Shown in pieces: positions 1-9,567 of a stretch of DNA of 20,360 nt. Source of the DNA: Gracilariopsis chorda (Eukaryota; Rhodophyta; Florideophyceae; Gracilariales; Gracilariaceae); NCBI GenBank assembly GCA_003194525.1, contig NBIV01000472.1, positions 1 through 20,360 of the forward strand. Direction: 5' to 3'. How positions within the stretch are numbered: position 1 is the stretch's first letter; the number at the start of each line of letters is the position of its first letter. The notes under the pieces are model-generated. The model saw only the letters and a program-made list of their open reading frames with translations. It was not told the origin of the DNA and did no database searches. Both the position numbers and the translations under genes were made by a program.

Positions 1-417
1 GTCACAAGATATTCAAGCGTGCTTACTGTAACCAATTGGTAGTGTTTCAGTACCGCGCAATAGCTTATCAAAGTCCTAAATAGTCTTGGAAAACCCAAGA
101 AGTTGAATGTAGAAAACCAGTTGGTATCAAATGTAGCCAAGAGGTCGCTATGTTTACAATCATTGGTGAGGAATAGCAGCATTTACCTTGACGGTGAGCT
201 AGGATCAAGCTCAAGTGGACCTGGCTACGTGGGATACGTTTGGGAAGGCCATAATGGCATAGCATCACACCACAGTAGAGTTGTGTCACTACCTGCCTAA
301 AATAATTAAAATAAACTGTAGATTAATTAGTAAGCCACTGTAACTCACGTAAAAGACTTACCAATTGGTCAAGCGAGCGCTGCACTGGCCCATGTGCTCA
401 GATTTTACTTTATCACA
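1..417 (+). repeat. 3' part of an LTR-like repeat, family B
   Basis: This stretch aligns along its whole length, with many substitutions, to the inverted repeat copy at 12,123-12,675. In both copies a 339-bp core is bracketed by the 10-bp palindrome ACCAATTGGT (31-40 and 360-369 here). Both share the AATAAA-containing AT-rich segment around 300-340, and both end in TATCACA (411-417 here). Similarity stops at that point, so 417 is taken as the element end. The other end lies left of the window. The copy could be a solo LTR, or the 5' LTR of an element whose body follows. No convincing primer-binding site follows it. Confidence 0.6.
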
Positions 418-875
418 GAAATGTTTGCCATGAAACCAGAGAAACCGCGTTATCAGTAAATTAGTTTAAGTTTGTAGTAAATACTCATTTGTTAACTAAT
501 AGGGACTAGGGAAAGAAAAAGATAAATTCAAAGAGATAAAGGGCAAAATAAAACGAAGAAAAAGAAAAAAAACAAACCAAAAAACCAAGAGTACACTCAG
601 GGTTATCTTGATTAGACTAAATTAGAAAGTAGTGAAACTTCCAATAACGCGTTCTCAGAACAACGCTGAATACAGAAACATTGCACAGGTAACCCAGGTA
701 CTTTGCCAGTAAATACTGGTTTACCATTTCCTTCTCAAAGCACGAGTATGAATATGTCCCAGATCAATTCATCGTCTCTCCCTCCATCCCGGAATACAAG
801 AAGACCTTTCGCCAAGCCCACTTAATTTTGAATAGCATCTAAATATCAATGCTAGGCACTAACCATTCTTACTAG
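418..875. other. Gene-poor stretch with A-rich tract
   Basis: No gene is recognised. Bases 506-590 form an A/G-dominated low-complexity tract. The rest has frequent stops in all frames. A plus-strand segment around 690-820 reads as a serine/proline/asparagine-rich peptide, but it has no recognisable domain. Confidence 0.5.
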
Positions 876-1160
876 AACAATGTTCTAGATATCACCACTG
901 ATAAACTCATTGAATTTCTTCGTGGAAACTATCCTTCCGATGTACCTTCTGGTACACCATTGGCATCAAATGTGGCATTATTTAGTTCTGTTGCACTAAT
1001 ATTTGTTAGCCTTGGTTGCAATCTACCTGCGCACACTTCGCAAAGCAAACTGCTAAAACTTGCAAACACCATTTACTCTATACCCGATCAAAGGGAAATA
1101 GCGGAAAGATGTATGGATAATGTTCAACGATGTTCCATTTCTGTGGTATTCCACTTATGA
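876..1160 (+). pseudogene. Open-frame fragment of unknown origin
   Basis: A 94-codon frame is open from just after a stop at 873-875 to the stop at 1,158-1,160. It has no early ATG, so it looks like an internal piece of a decayed gene. It starts with an acidic/amphipathic stretch (DKLIEFLRGNYPSD). A hydrophobic middle near 970-1,010 follows, and the end is helix-like (DQREIAERCMDNVQR). I do not recognise the family. Its position between an LTR-like repeat and a retrotransposon body allows, but does not show, a retroelement origin. Confidence 0.3.
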
Positions 1161-1417
1161 CTTTGCATTTCCTCCAGACGGAACTTATGAGCCGCAGATT
1201 CTGCACGAAGCCGCTGTGTCTCAGCATTAATAACGTATGTTGACGACGAATTCTCGCTGGCAGCGGGAGTGGGTACCATGAAAGATGTTCCAGCCTGTCT
1301 TGTCGACCTCGATTTCACTGCTTCCTGATATAAGCGATTGCGCACCTCTATAGATGTGGCTAAAGGGCTACCAGCCGCATCAGGCTTCCCTGAACTACAC
1401 CGGCGTCCTGTCTGCAT
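1124..1417 (-). CDS. Hypothetical 97-aa protein
   Basis: This minus-strand frame starts with a true ATG at 1,415-1,417 and overlaps the end of the plus-strand fragment by about 37 bases. The first half is rich in small, polar and basic residues. The last third (AETQRLRAESAAHKFRLEEM) could form an amphipathic helix or short coiled coil. No domain is recognised. It may be a fragment of a Gag-like or other transposon protein, or a chance frame in repeat-derived DNA. Confidence 0.22.
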   Translation of the reverse strand: MQTGRRCSSGKPDAAGSPLATSIEVRNRLYQEAVKSRSTRQAGTSFMVPTPAASENSSSTYVINAETQRLRAESAAHKFRLEEMQSHKWNTTEMEHR

Positions 1418-2430
1418 AGCGACCGAATACTTACTGGCGTTGTAGTTCGCTCAGCAAAAAGCGCGACACAAAACGAACAAGCGTAGCGCAACGAGAGTCG
1501 CAGTCGACACAAACCAACCAGATCGACAACGACACCTTCTCTACACACATAAAACATGCTTCACAACACAAATCGATACCAAAAACACAGGAACTTCTGC
1601 ACTCTGAAAACAAAACAGAAGATAGGTTCCCAGATTTTGGATGCCTGGATTTTCGAGTGAAAAATGTGGTTCAGACCTGTGACTATTCTGTCTCAGCAGA
1701 TTCTGTAACGACGGTTCTAACTTCGCGAGTACCAATGGCGCGAGTGTTGTCCGAATCCTGAAAACAGGCAGTGTACAACATAAAAGATATCTCGAACGCG
1801 AGTAACCGATAACACACGTTGAGTAGCAACTGCTCTTCTAGGTCAGGAGATCAGTTTGTGTGGTATTACACTAATGCCGGTAAGACATCTGTAGTGGTGT
1901 GTAAAGCCACAGATGAACCACGAATGTGCGTGTGGCCTTGCAACCAACGGAGCTAGAATAACACCGCCAAGATGTGTGCATCAGCGATGAAGATATCACG
2001 TGTTTGAAACGGTGTTGCGGAGGCCAGATTGATACTTGTATCAGAAGATCCTGTGGAAAACACAACACATAAACGTAAGAGCCAAGCAAGATCAGTCAGC
2101 TGTAGAACACGTGAGGATATCCTCGGAACAAAGAGCTATAGCTGAGAAACAATTAAGTACTGATACTATAGGTGCTCCTCTGTCGTAGAAGACCCATTAT
2201 TCCAGACGGTCTGACCCAAGGTTCAAGAGTTGAGGGTGCTGGTTGTTGGTTGGCGTTCGCCTCTCTTACCTGGGCAGGTCACCCTTTACTAGGCTGCGAA
2301 GCAATGTAGTAGTCTGACTTTAATATCTAAATGTGTGGCTCTCCACTAATTACATTAAAAATAGATAAAATAAAACGAATAATTAGTGGAGGCCCACTAC
2401 AGTGCCAATATATCACTCGTAGTTTACGTC
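1418..2430. other. No recognisable gene; possible degraded LTR at 1,857-2,420
   Basis: Short minus-strand frames between 1,360 and 2,089 carry no recognisable domain. The part from about 1,857 to about 2,420 begins TGTGGTATTACA, like the family B LTR start. It carries an AT-rich AAATAAAA-type segment near its end and stops shortly before the Gag-like sequence. Its length is close to that of family B. It could therefore be a decayed 5' LTR of the plus-strand element, but no second copy is present in the window to prove it. Confidence 0.25.
2335..2397. repeat. Imperfect inverted repeat with AT-rich loop
   Basis: The 18-base arms at 2,335-2,352 and 2,380-2,397 are complementary at 16 of 18 positions and enclose a 27-base A-rich loop. 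The core arm is CTCCACTAATTA paired with TAATTAGTGGAG. The AT-rich loop resembles the segments in the two LTR-like repeats of this window. It may be a fold at an LTR polyadenylation region or a tiny foldback element. Confidence 0.55.
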
Positions 2431-2669
2431 CTTCCATAAAGTGGTTCATTTCATAACCCTTGCCGGACAGTCGTGTACTGCAGCGGAAAGCTTTGAAAGT
2501 CGTCTTCGACTTAACTCATCATTCGGTGATCCGACACCAATGCATCTCGAACGGTACAATTTCAATGGATTCGTCTAACCCAGCCACATACTTACATCAA
2601 AAGCATCACATGAATCTTCCGATCTGACACAAGCCTAAAGATCCACTTGCACATCTGACCACCGCTGAT

Positions 2670-3590
2670 CCTACAAGGTCTCAGACCTTCCTCGATATCC
2701 CAAAAGCTGCCCATAATATTTCGATGAGGTTCAAGGATGATGACTCAAAGTTCTCAGGAGCTTGAGGAGAATCGTACAAAGACTATTTCATTGATTACAA
2801 GAAAGATTTAGAAGACTATCTGGTAGCAAAGCAAAAGCCCCTTCCTCTCCTACAATACATCCTCCAGGATAATTCAAAGCGGTACTTTATAACTAAACTC
2901 ATTTCGACGGCAAGCTCACTTGGTTCAGCCTGCTCAATGAAACAGAACCATTTCAAATAATTCTCGAAACATAAGAAAATCGGTAATCTTCTCTCTAATC
3001 TTCCGTTTGAGTCAATTGCAATCTAGCACTACGTCCGAAACTGCTACTCTGGAGAACCTAAAAGCATAAATATCCAAACTCGCACCGCAAGTTCCACCTC
3101 ACTGCCACTCGGAAGGAAACAGAATATCTTATCTTCGGAAACCAATAATCCGAAATTCATGGGCCAGTAACCCTATCATGCGACTTGATACCAAGCATCT
3201 CTCTTATCAGGAATTTCATACCCATCTCGAAAGCTCGATCCAGCCGGAGGAAGAAGAATCGAACGCTTGTAAGAGGACAAGCATATACGGATTTTCCTAT
3301 AAGTCAAACACACCACAGTTACTCTACCAAACGAAGAAACAGTTTCTGGCAGCACGCTATGGCACAGACAGGAACAATGTGAAACCACATTCATTTCAGT
3401 ACGCGCGGATGTTTCGATTGTAGTGAAGAAGGACATATCCTCAGGCATTGTTGCCCGCCCAAAGATGTGACACCTATCGCTGCTTGCAAAGTCAAGACGT
3501 ACCAGAAGCCTAAGTATCTGAGTCAGAATCATGCTCTGAAACAGGTCATATTCCAAATCTATGAACAAGTAGATAGGACAGATACGTAAG
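2670..3590 (+). pseudogene. gag: Retrotransposon Gag remnant with CCHC zinc knuckle
   Basis: Gag forms the cytoplasmic particle that packages retrotransposon RNA. From about 2,670, including the ATG at 2,724, the frame reads MRFKDDDSKFSGA, a stop, then GESYKDYFIDYKKDLEDY. This resembles the N-terminal Gag region of a retrotransposon family I recognise from fungi and protists, including the pattern of a Lys-Phe-Ser-Gly motif followed by a Tyr-rich helix. After frameshifts, a complete CCHC knuckle (C-x2-C-x4-H-x4-C, CFDCSEEGHILRHC) lies at 3,410-3,451; this motif binds nucleic acid in nucleocapsids. The frame changes between the two parts and stops interrupt it, so no Gag can be made. An acidic, Asn/Asp-rich stretch follows (about 3,590-3,760), as is usual between Gag and protease. 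Confidence 0.65.
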
Positions 3591-3774
3591 ATACTGAAAC
3601 TTTCTTCAATCTAGCCGGCGACGAGACCGACGCGATAAATTCAGATGCCGTAGAGAACAACTTCCAATCAAATGACGAAGCAGAAACATTTTTCAACGAA
3701 CGTGACGCTGATTCATCTTCATTTAGATTGGATTTTAGGAGCAGAACTCTCCCATTCGTAGATATTCTAATAAC

Positions 3775-4188
3775 GTGAGAGATTTTCCAAAAGGCTCAGC
3801 GCATAAGTTCCTGAAACAGGTCAGAGGAAGCTTCAAGTATTTTCAAGTATCCGGAGATGGCATCAAATCTGACACTTCTAATACTTTGGATGGTGGATTT
3901 CTTGATATTGGAGCTGAAAGATCTGTTATTGTTAAGCTCAAGCTAAAGTATACTGAACGCAGTACAGAATAACACCACAAAAAAGATTTTCACATTCGCT
4001 ACTGACTAGGAAACCCAAAGCTTCAAAGCATTGCTCAACTCCCAATAAGCAATTGTGCCCCACATGGACGAGTTCTCAAGCTGTGCGTCCACATCATAGC
4101 CTGCGATGTACCACTTCTGCTTCGTTTGGATTTCGTGGATCATGAACTTTTCTACGTAGAGAACACGGACAACAAATTGGTGTGTAAG
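3775..4188 (+). pseudogene. Retropepsin-like aspartic protease remnant
   Basis: Retropepsins cut the Gag-Pol polyprotein and work as dimers, each subunit giving one Asp. Here the active-site segment is GGFLDIGAERSVI, with DIGA (3,904-3,915) where the family has DTGA. The catalytic Asp is kept and the Thr is replaced by Ile. A second conserved protease segment, ACDVPLLLRLDFVDHELF (about 4,105-4,160), corresponds to the C-terminal half, where the family shows a D-V-P-x-L-L-G-L-D-like motif. The two halves are separated by a stop at 3,970-3,972 and decayed sequence. The frame is cut at 4,188 by the solo LTR and resumes at 5,149, leading straight into integrase. Confidence 0.62.
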
Positions 4189-5143
4189 TGTAGAGCAAAA
4201 CCCGGAAGCGGGAAGTACCCTCAAGGTGTTCGAGACTTCGCTCCCTATGGGATGGTGTTTCAGTTGAGAGAGCCCTGTGCGCCACGTAAAGGCTGGCTTG
4301 TAAGACCAACGTGGTTCTGGCTATACCTGCAGAGGTTCGGGAATGGCCCAGAAAAAGGGTAAACTCCAGGGACGGATGGTACACACGTGAGTGTATAATG
4401 ACACGATATCCTGTGAAGGAAAGCAAAAGGAAAAAGGGAAAACCCAACAGAACCGGCGACGGGGCGTGCTACACGCGGCAACAGACCCGGCGACGGGGCA
4501 AACCAATATAAAGAACGAATCCCAAACGGGAATGTGGTAAACCCCACGACGAAGAACCCAATACTGGGGCGGAATCCAAGACTGACAGTGGAACAAATAA
4601 CCAATACCAAACACGGTGATACTGTAGCAGTAGTGACGCCTGAATGTTCCCAAGGGGATGGTAGACGGAATCCACTCGTGGATACTCTCCGCGAGGGGTC
4701 GAAATCCCTACGAGGGCCTTTCTTACCAGAGCCTTACTCTGCAAAGAGTATATCTCGAGAGAGAACCAAGGTTACCATTTACTGCTGGTGCTGACGGCGA
4801 AGCCGTGATTACCTAAGTAGGTTTGCACCACAATAAACTAAATAAATTAACTAATTTGGTGCACACCTCTTGAGGTCCATACACGTGGAGTTCCCACTTT
4901 CTGGGCCCCAAGTGGCGATAACCATAAAATTAAATATCCAAAATTGGAACCGAATTTATCACGCGTACAGCGTACCATCTGTCACCAGAATGCCACTACT
5001 AATACCTGTCCAGGTCCCTCAAGTGCTACCTCATCGCTATCCCGCGAGGGATCAACTCAGAAATGAGGTATCGAACCAATCCACCAGTGAATACTCCTAT
5101 GAATAGGAACAACTCCCAACCGACGGGAAAGCGTTGCTCCACA
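4189..5143. mobile_element. Solo LTR, 955 bp, family A
   Basis: The element starts TGTAGAG and ends CTCCACA, giving the TGT...ACA termini and short imperfect inverted ends of LTRs. It is flanked by an exact 5-bp duplication, GTAAG (4,184-4,188 and 5,144-5,148). Removing the element and one GTAAG takes out 960 bases. This joins the protease frame to the integrase-proximal frame in phase, with the conserved Gly-Trp-Ser segment in the expected place. Inside are a TATA-like TATAAA (4,507-4,512), a 13-bp direct repeat (4,453-4,465 and 4,487-4,499), and an AT-rich AATAAA segment (about 4,830-4,860). Several short frames inside carry no domain. Orientation is unproven; the TATA and AATAAA order suggests plus. 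Confidence 0.72.
4507..4512 (+). promoter_or_regulatory. TATA-like box in solo LTR A
   Basis: The sequence TATAAA lies about one third into the 955-bp LTR and upstream of AATAAA motifs near 4,833-4,850. This is the order expected of an LTR promoter and polyadenylation signal. It is only a sequence match, with no further support. Confidence 0.3.
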
Positions 5144-6190
5144 GTAAGAACGGCTGGAGCATGCTGGCAACTCGCAAACTCGATCATCTTTATTTCAAGT
5201 GGAATAGTTACACCAATTACTTCACAATGTCCAAATTGCGTAAAGTGCACCTTCAAGTCTACCAATCCACGGTTGAAAAACTCTTCAACTTACTCAAGAT
5301 TCCGAAACCCTGTGACCCAAACAAGGAAACAAAGTATTTACTTCGGAACATAATAAAGGCGTGTCAGACGTGTCAACAATTTCTTCCAAAGCCCGAACGT
5401 TATTGATTTTTTTTTCTTACAAAGAGTCTTTTTTAATCAGAATCTAGCGATTGATCTGTTTTGCATTAACAAGAAACCAGTTTTATATGTTTTCGATTTA
5501 CAAACACATTTCAGTTCTCCTCGGTCTCGCGAAACACAAGCGTTGGATGCAGTTTTGAACGCATTTATAGAGTGCTGGGCTACAATCTATACAGCCTATC
5601 CACACTAAATTCGGTGTGACCAAGGTTCAGTATTCACTTTCTCGATATGGAAAGATTTAATTAATGATTTTGGAATTGATATTAATCTATCTGAAATCAA
5701 ACTTCACAGCTTTATTGGAGCAGGAGAACGATATTATGACCTTTTTTCGTCGTAATTTTCATCAACTTAAGGTTGACGCCCACATTATTGACGATAAACT
5801 AATACTTGCTACAGCAGTGAAAACCGTGAACCACATTATGAATACTGAAGGTTCATTTCCGTCATTTCTCGATTTTGGAGTCTTGCCCAGATTTCTTGCA
5901 ATAACTATGGTCCGGATCAAGAAGATTGTATGCAAGCTCTTCTTACAGGGCTGTCCAAAATGGAAATCATCGCAGAAAACATTCAAATGAAGCGAGCCCT
6001 CAAATTACGGCCACCAGATGAAGTTACCTAACAGTTTATCCCCGAAGAGCAAGTCTTGATCTATCAAGAAGAAAATCAGCCCGAATGAAATGGTCCCTTT
6101 ATCTTTAATAAGATCTCAGGCAAACTAATTCTGGTAGAAAAGAGGTAGGGCAAAGTTCAACATAGGGTCTCTCATGCCAAACCATCTATT
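5144..6190 (+). pseudogene. Integrase remnant (Ty1/copia-type order)
   Basis: Integrase inserts retrotransposon cDNA into chromosomes. The zinc-binding region is visible at about 5,150-5,405: HLYFKWNSYTNYF, then KLRKVHLQVYQSTVEKLFNL and a C-x2-C pair (KACQTCQQF). The second His of the HHCC set seems to be lost (Tyr-Gln in place of His). The core follows at 5,441-5,650, with the first catalytic Asp in NLAIDLFCIN (5,453-5,455) and the second in IRCDQGSVF (5,618-5,620). After a frameshift it continues at 5,664-5,990 with AVKTVNHIMNTEGSFPSFL. The expected catalytic Glu region is not convincing. A C-terminal SH3-like part follows (QVLIYQEENQ, then NGPFIFNKISG, to about 6,190). Stops at 5,606-5,608, near 6,088 and near 6,145, and the frameshift, show it is dead. 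Integrase following protease without an intervening RT indicates copia order. Confidence 0.68.
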
Positions 6191-6749
6191 TCTGATCAGC
6201 ATATTGATCTCCCAAAACCAGAAAAACGAAAGATACCTAATACATTTTTGAGCACCTGCTCAACTACATGCATTCCAACTTGAAGGAAAATAGCTCAACT
6301 GAGATGAAATCAAATTTCATGAGGTTGACCGGTCTGTGGGAAAGTGCAATGCTTTTTGTAAGGTTCTGACCGGTCATATGTACCTCAGCGGTCAGTGGAG
6401 GAATTTACTAGAAAGCCAGGGCGGAAGATAGACTCGATGATCCAAACGGCGCAACTCAGGAGACGCCGGTCAGAGACTGCAGAACCGGACTGGAAATGCG
6501 TCAACCGTGGTCAGGGAACACGCGTAGAACGTTGGCGGCCGTGTACCACTACGGTTTTACCGTGCCAGTTAGTAGAACAAGCTATTGGGCAGTCTGTATC
6601 GCCAACTAGAACAAGATACTAGTCCGTTTGGTGAGATGAAGTCTGGTTTTACTGAGGGTGGAGACGCTGTCCACGTTTGCTACGTAGAAATACTTGGTGC
6701 GCCACAAAAAAAATTCACGCAGCCCGCCATTCCCCAGTAGCCATGTGGT
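6191..6749. other. Unrecognised sequence after integrase remnant
   Basis: A plus-strand frame at 6,395-6,622 (75 codons, rich in Arg, Glu and Thr) has no recognisable domain. A Ty1/copia RT would be expected here, but I find no RT motifs. Another plus-strand reading near 6,300-6,410 (EIKFHEVDRSVGKCNAF) looks protein-like but cannot be assigned. Confidence 0.4.
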
Positions 6750-8121
6750 GTGCCATGCAACACCTTATCTACTCCAAGAAATAATAAAGCTTATTAGGTA
6801 CCACTCTACGAAAATATCGGCACCACATCCAATAACAGCACAAACCTTTCCTGCATAATATTCCCATACTTCCGCTTGCAACGTTTGCCGCATTGTTGCA
6901 CGATCGGTTTCGTGCATCCACTGACGACTACCTTTGGCCACCATACCACATATTTATCTCCTTAATGTGCACTACGTTCTCGTATTGTGTAACTTCCCCC
7001 CTGTTCATGCTTCTCCTGAAGCCAGTTTAGCGGCTTCATCTTTGCCATCAGATACTGTGCGCTTGCATATGACTGGTGCTAGGCACCACTCTGATAGCCA
7101 GATTCCGTTCAGTTCTTCTGCCCATCTGTGTCCTCTCCAGGTCTTGTCCTTGACCTTTGGTATTCTGAATTGCGCACCGCTTTGGTCTTGTTGCCACAAT
7201 CGGATAGAAAAGCAACCATTCGTGTGCAAAGCCACGCATCTGAGCTTGCGTATTGCAGTTTTGTCCCTCCCGGGTCGGAGAGAAAATATGCCAAAACTTT
7301 CCGAGCGTTCAGCTTAGTCATTGCGAAACATCAGATTTGGGGCGGTCTTAGACAACGCGATTCATGCCGATGGTACTCATTGTACTCCCAGTACGGTCAT
7401 CTGAAGTTCCGTTTATCGGTTTTCAGGGACGGTTCCAGGAACAGCTCATAGAGAGAACAGGTATCCATCACATCCTAGAACATTCGAGAGTTCGTTCCGT
7501 GCATGGAGCGTAGTGTGGCCTGCCAAGGCTGGGGCAAAGCCATGCTGAAAATATCCGTGCAGTCATTGGTAGTGTCCGGCTCAAATTCAAAGCTCTGCAC
7601 CGCTGCACGTTCAAACCTAACACAATCTGTCCATTCCTTTGCTCCGTTCCACTCTACTTCCAGGTACCTTATTACTTCTTTTCCAGTCTGTTTGGAACGC
7701 GGGCCTATGCCAGAAACATTTCTTGGCCTTTAAAGGCCGCGAAGAAGCCATGGCCACTTTTCCCGCGCACTTGTCGAGGGTTTCCATAGTGCCCATAAAT
7801 AATAATTCCATGTGGTCACACTGGTCTAGAGTATCATCTGGGCGTTTTCGACTTAGATTAAACATAAAAGTCGTGTACTGTACTGCTTAGAGTCATCGTC
7901 CGTGCGTGCGGCACAGCATGGCCGGCCAGGCCAGGGCAAAGCCATGTCAAGTTTTCCACACGGACACAAGTTTGCCGAGCGTTCCAAATCAGAAACCTTC
8001 TAGACGGGACAACCAGGTGATCTAAAGGGCGTCTATTGCGCTTTCCAGCCCTTTTGAAATCATTCCAAATGATGCTGAAGTTGGGAATCGTTCGGTCGAT
8101 GGTCAAAACGCGACTATCCAA
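6750..8121 (-). pseudogene. Decayed repeated-domain gene, possibly WD40-like
   Basis: Several minus-strand frames (8,121-7,858; 7,865-7,617; 7,321-7,109; 7,235-7,005; a 60-codon frame with ATG near 6,944 down to about 6,765) look like pieces of one frameshifted gene. Protein-like phrases recur. One is LIWNARQTCVRV near 7,990. Another is SDPGGTKLQYASSDAW near 7,270, followed in a second frame by SIRLWQQDQSGAQ near 7,205. The pairing of a Ser-x-Asp-Gly-like turn with an Ile-Arg-x-Trp strand resembles WD40 blades. Four related DNA segments (about 7,240-7,310, 7,510-7,560, 7,725-7,790, 7,905-7,990) support repeated structure. The spacing is irregular and the frames are broken, so this is tentative. 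It may equally be an unfamiliar transposon gene. Confidence 0.25.
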
Positions 8122-9068
8122 AATGAATTATGTTTTCGAGGGTTGTCTTTCGAACAGTCAAAGCAGGATTGCTCGTTAGTAAGAGGTAGTCCCAAACTCA
8201 TCAGGCATAATCTTGCACTACAGACCAGTGTACTATAGCAGGATCCAAGAATGGTAATGGCGTAAGCCCGAGTGCGGAGGAATAATACCTTCTTCGTAGA
8301 CATGAACGTACCCCGTACAGTATCAAAAACTTAGGTTAGTACACCTAAAAGTACAAGATGGTAACTGTTTGGTTCTTAGATCAATGTTTTAGTTTTACCC
8401 AGCTAACTCTAATTTTGCGTCTACGTCTTTGAATAAAGGCAATGGACTTCAACTATCTGCAGGGAATAATCCGTGCTGGCAATGTTGCCCCTTTTTGTCA
8501 ACCGTCCAAAAAGAGGTCACAAATGGGGGTGAACGCTAGTGCATCACTGCACTTTCACACATTCATTCCTATGTTCCCCATTCCGTTTGAAAGATTTCGA
8601 GTAGGCACTCGAGAGCAATTTCCATGTCCCAGCAAATTCGAAGTCAAACTTTGACCAACATTGTTGTCAGGGCGGCAGCTGAACTATCTTCATGCAGAGT
8701 GACGCAGCTGAAATTTCCAATGCGGGCAGTTACAACCATTAAAGGTAAAACAAGCGAAGTGTTAGTGAACGTTCGGGTCGAATGTGAATAGCATCAGCAA
8801 TGACTGTTGGTTCTTCTTTGCGCGTTCAGTTTACCGTATTGGGCAAAAATTCATCTCAATTTGACAACTCGTGTAATGTATGAAAGAAAGAACCAATCAT
8901 ATATCGACAGGTAGAGGGTTCCATCGGTCCAGATCGAAAATAGACCAATATACACTCGTTGCTGCTAGCCGTTTGGAACAATCTGCTGCCTGGTCGTGCA
9001 TCGAAAAACATCTACACCATCCTTCTCCCGCCTCCAGAATAAACGACATCCCGTTCGGTCAATTAGGT
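8122..9068. other. No recognisable gene
   Basis: This stretch lies downstream of the chromodomain end of the minus-strand gypsy element, where its 3' LTR should be. I find no TGT...ACA boundary pair or copy of a sequence near 15,000-15,300 that would prove one. Short frames (8,103-8,303 minus, 8,442-8,654 plus, 8,880-9,068 plus) have no domain. Confidence 0.45.
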
Positions 9069-9567
9069 TCAATTCACCAGACACCATCGCTTCTTGCAAC
9101 GCCCATAGTGGGCAATGACGTGATCAAAGATATGGGCAGGTGGTTCAAGGTTCAAGGTTGTCGTAGTCCGACTAGTATCCGACACATCGGACAAGGTACC
9201 GTATTCCGTTTGGTATATACTGATGTCCGAGTATTCGGTCGACAGCATGGGGTTGCGGCATTGAGTCTGTCGTGGGTAACGTGGCGGGTTCTTCCGCAAA
9301 AACATCGTCCAGATCAACGTCAAGAAAGATGGTGAGACGTCTAATGGCCACTTCGGCCATAGGCATTATGCACATTGCCTGGCGTGATGCCCGTGTTACG
9401 TGGTCAATTCTCACGCGGTTTTCGATGCCGTCCTCATTTATGTAGATTGTATTATCCGTAATGGTCACCATCGGGAATGTTTGGGAGTAGTTTCTGCTAC
9501 TTACAGGTGCACGCCTCGACGTTTTTTTCGGACCAGTCGACATCCATTCTCGTCTGTCGGCGTACAT
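9069..9567 (-). pseudogene. Integrase C-terminal GPY/F-like module and chromodomain remnant
   Basis: Chromodomains at the end of integrase steer insertion to marked chromatin. The frame 9,567-9,172 gives a stretch typical of the C-terminal integrase module (VTITDNTIYINEDGIENRV). It ends with the first half of a chromodomain (VDRILGHQYIPNGIRYLVR, then CVGY, about 9,175-9,249). The Trp usual in the Leu-Val-x-Trp core is Cys here. The second half continues in another frame within 9,323-9,069 (TLNLEPPAHIFDHVIAHY), so at least one frameshift splits the domain. The aromatic cage cannot be judged from the broken sequence. Confidence 0.6.

Larger units (their letters stand above)
2670..6190 (+). mobile_element. 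Decayed Ty1/copia-like retrotransposon body
   Basis: Gag, protease and integrase remnants follow each other on the plus strand, interrupted only by the family A solo LTR. The order protease then integrase, with RT not in between, is what separates Ty1/copia from Ty3/gypsy elements. No RT or RNase H is recognised downstream, so the element is 3'-truncated or decayed beyond recognition after about 6,200. A 3' LTR is not visible. A degraded 5' LTR may lie at about 1,857-2,420. Confidence 0.6.

Noticed and set aside
31..369. The ACCAATTGGT-bracketed core as a spliceosomal intron in RT
   Set aside because: No GT...AG pair fits the right end. The homologous region extends well beyond the core to LTR-type termini.
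4696..4708. GGGTCGAAATCCC, like a tRNA B box, suggesting a tRNA or tRNA-derived SINE
   Set aside because: The T-loop spacing is wrong, no A box or cloverleaf is found upstream, and the segment lies inside an element with LTR-type ends and a 5-bp duplication.
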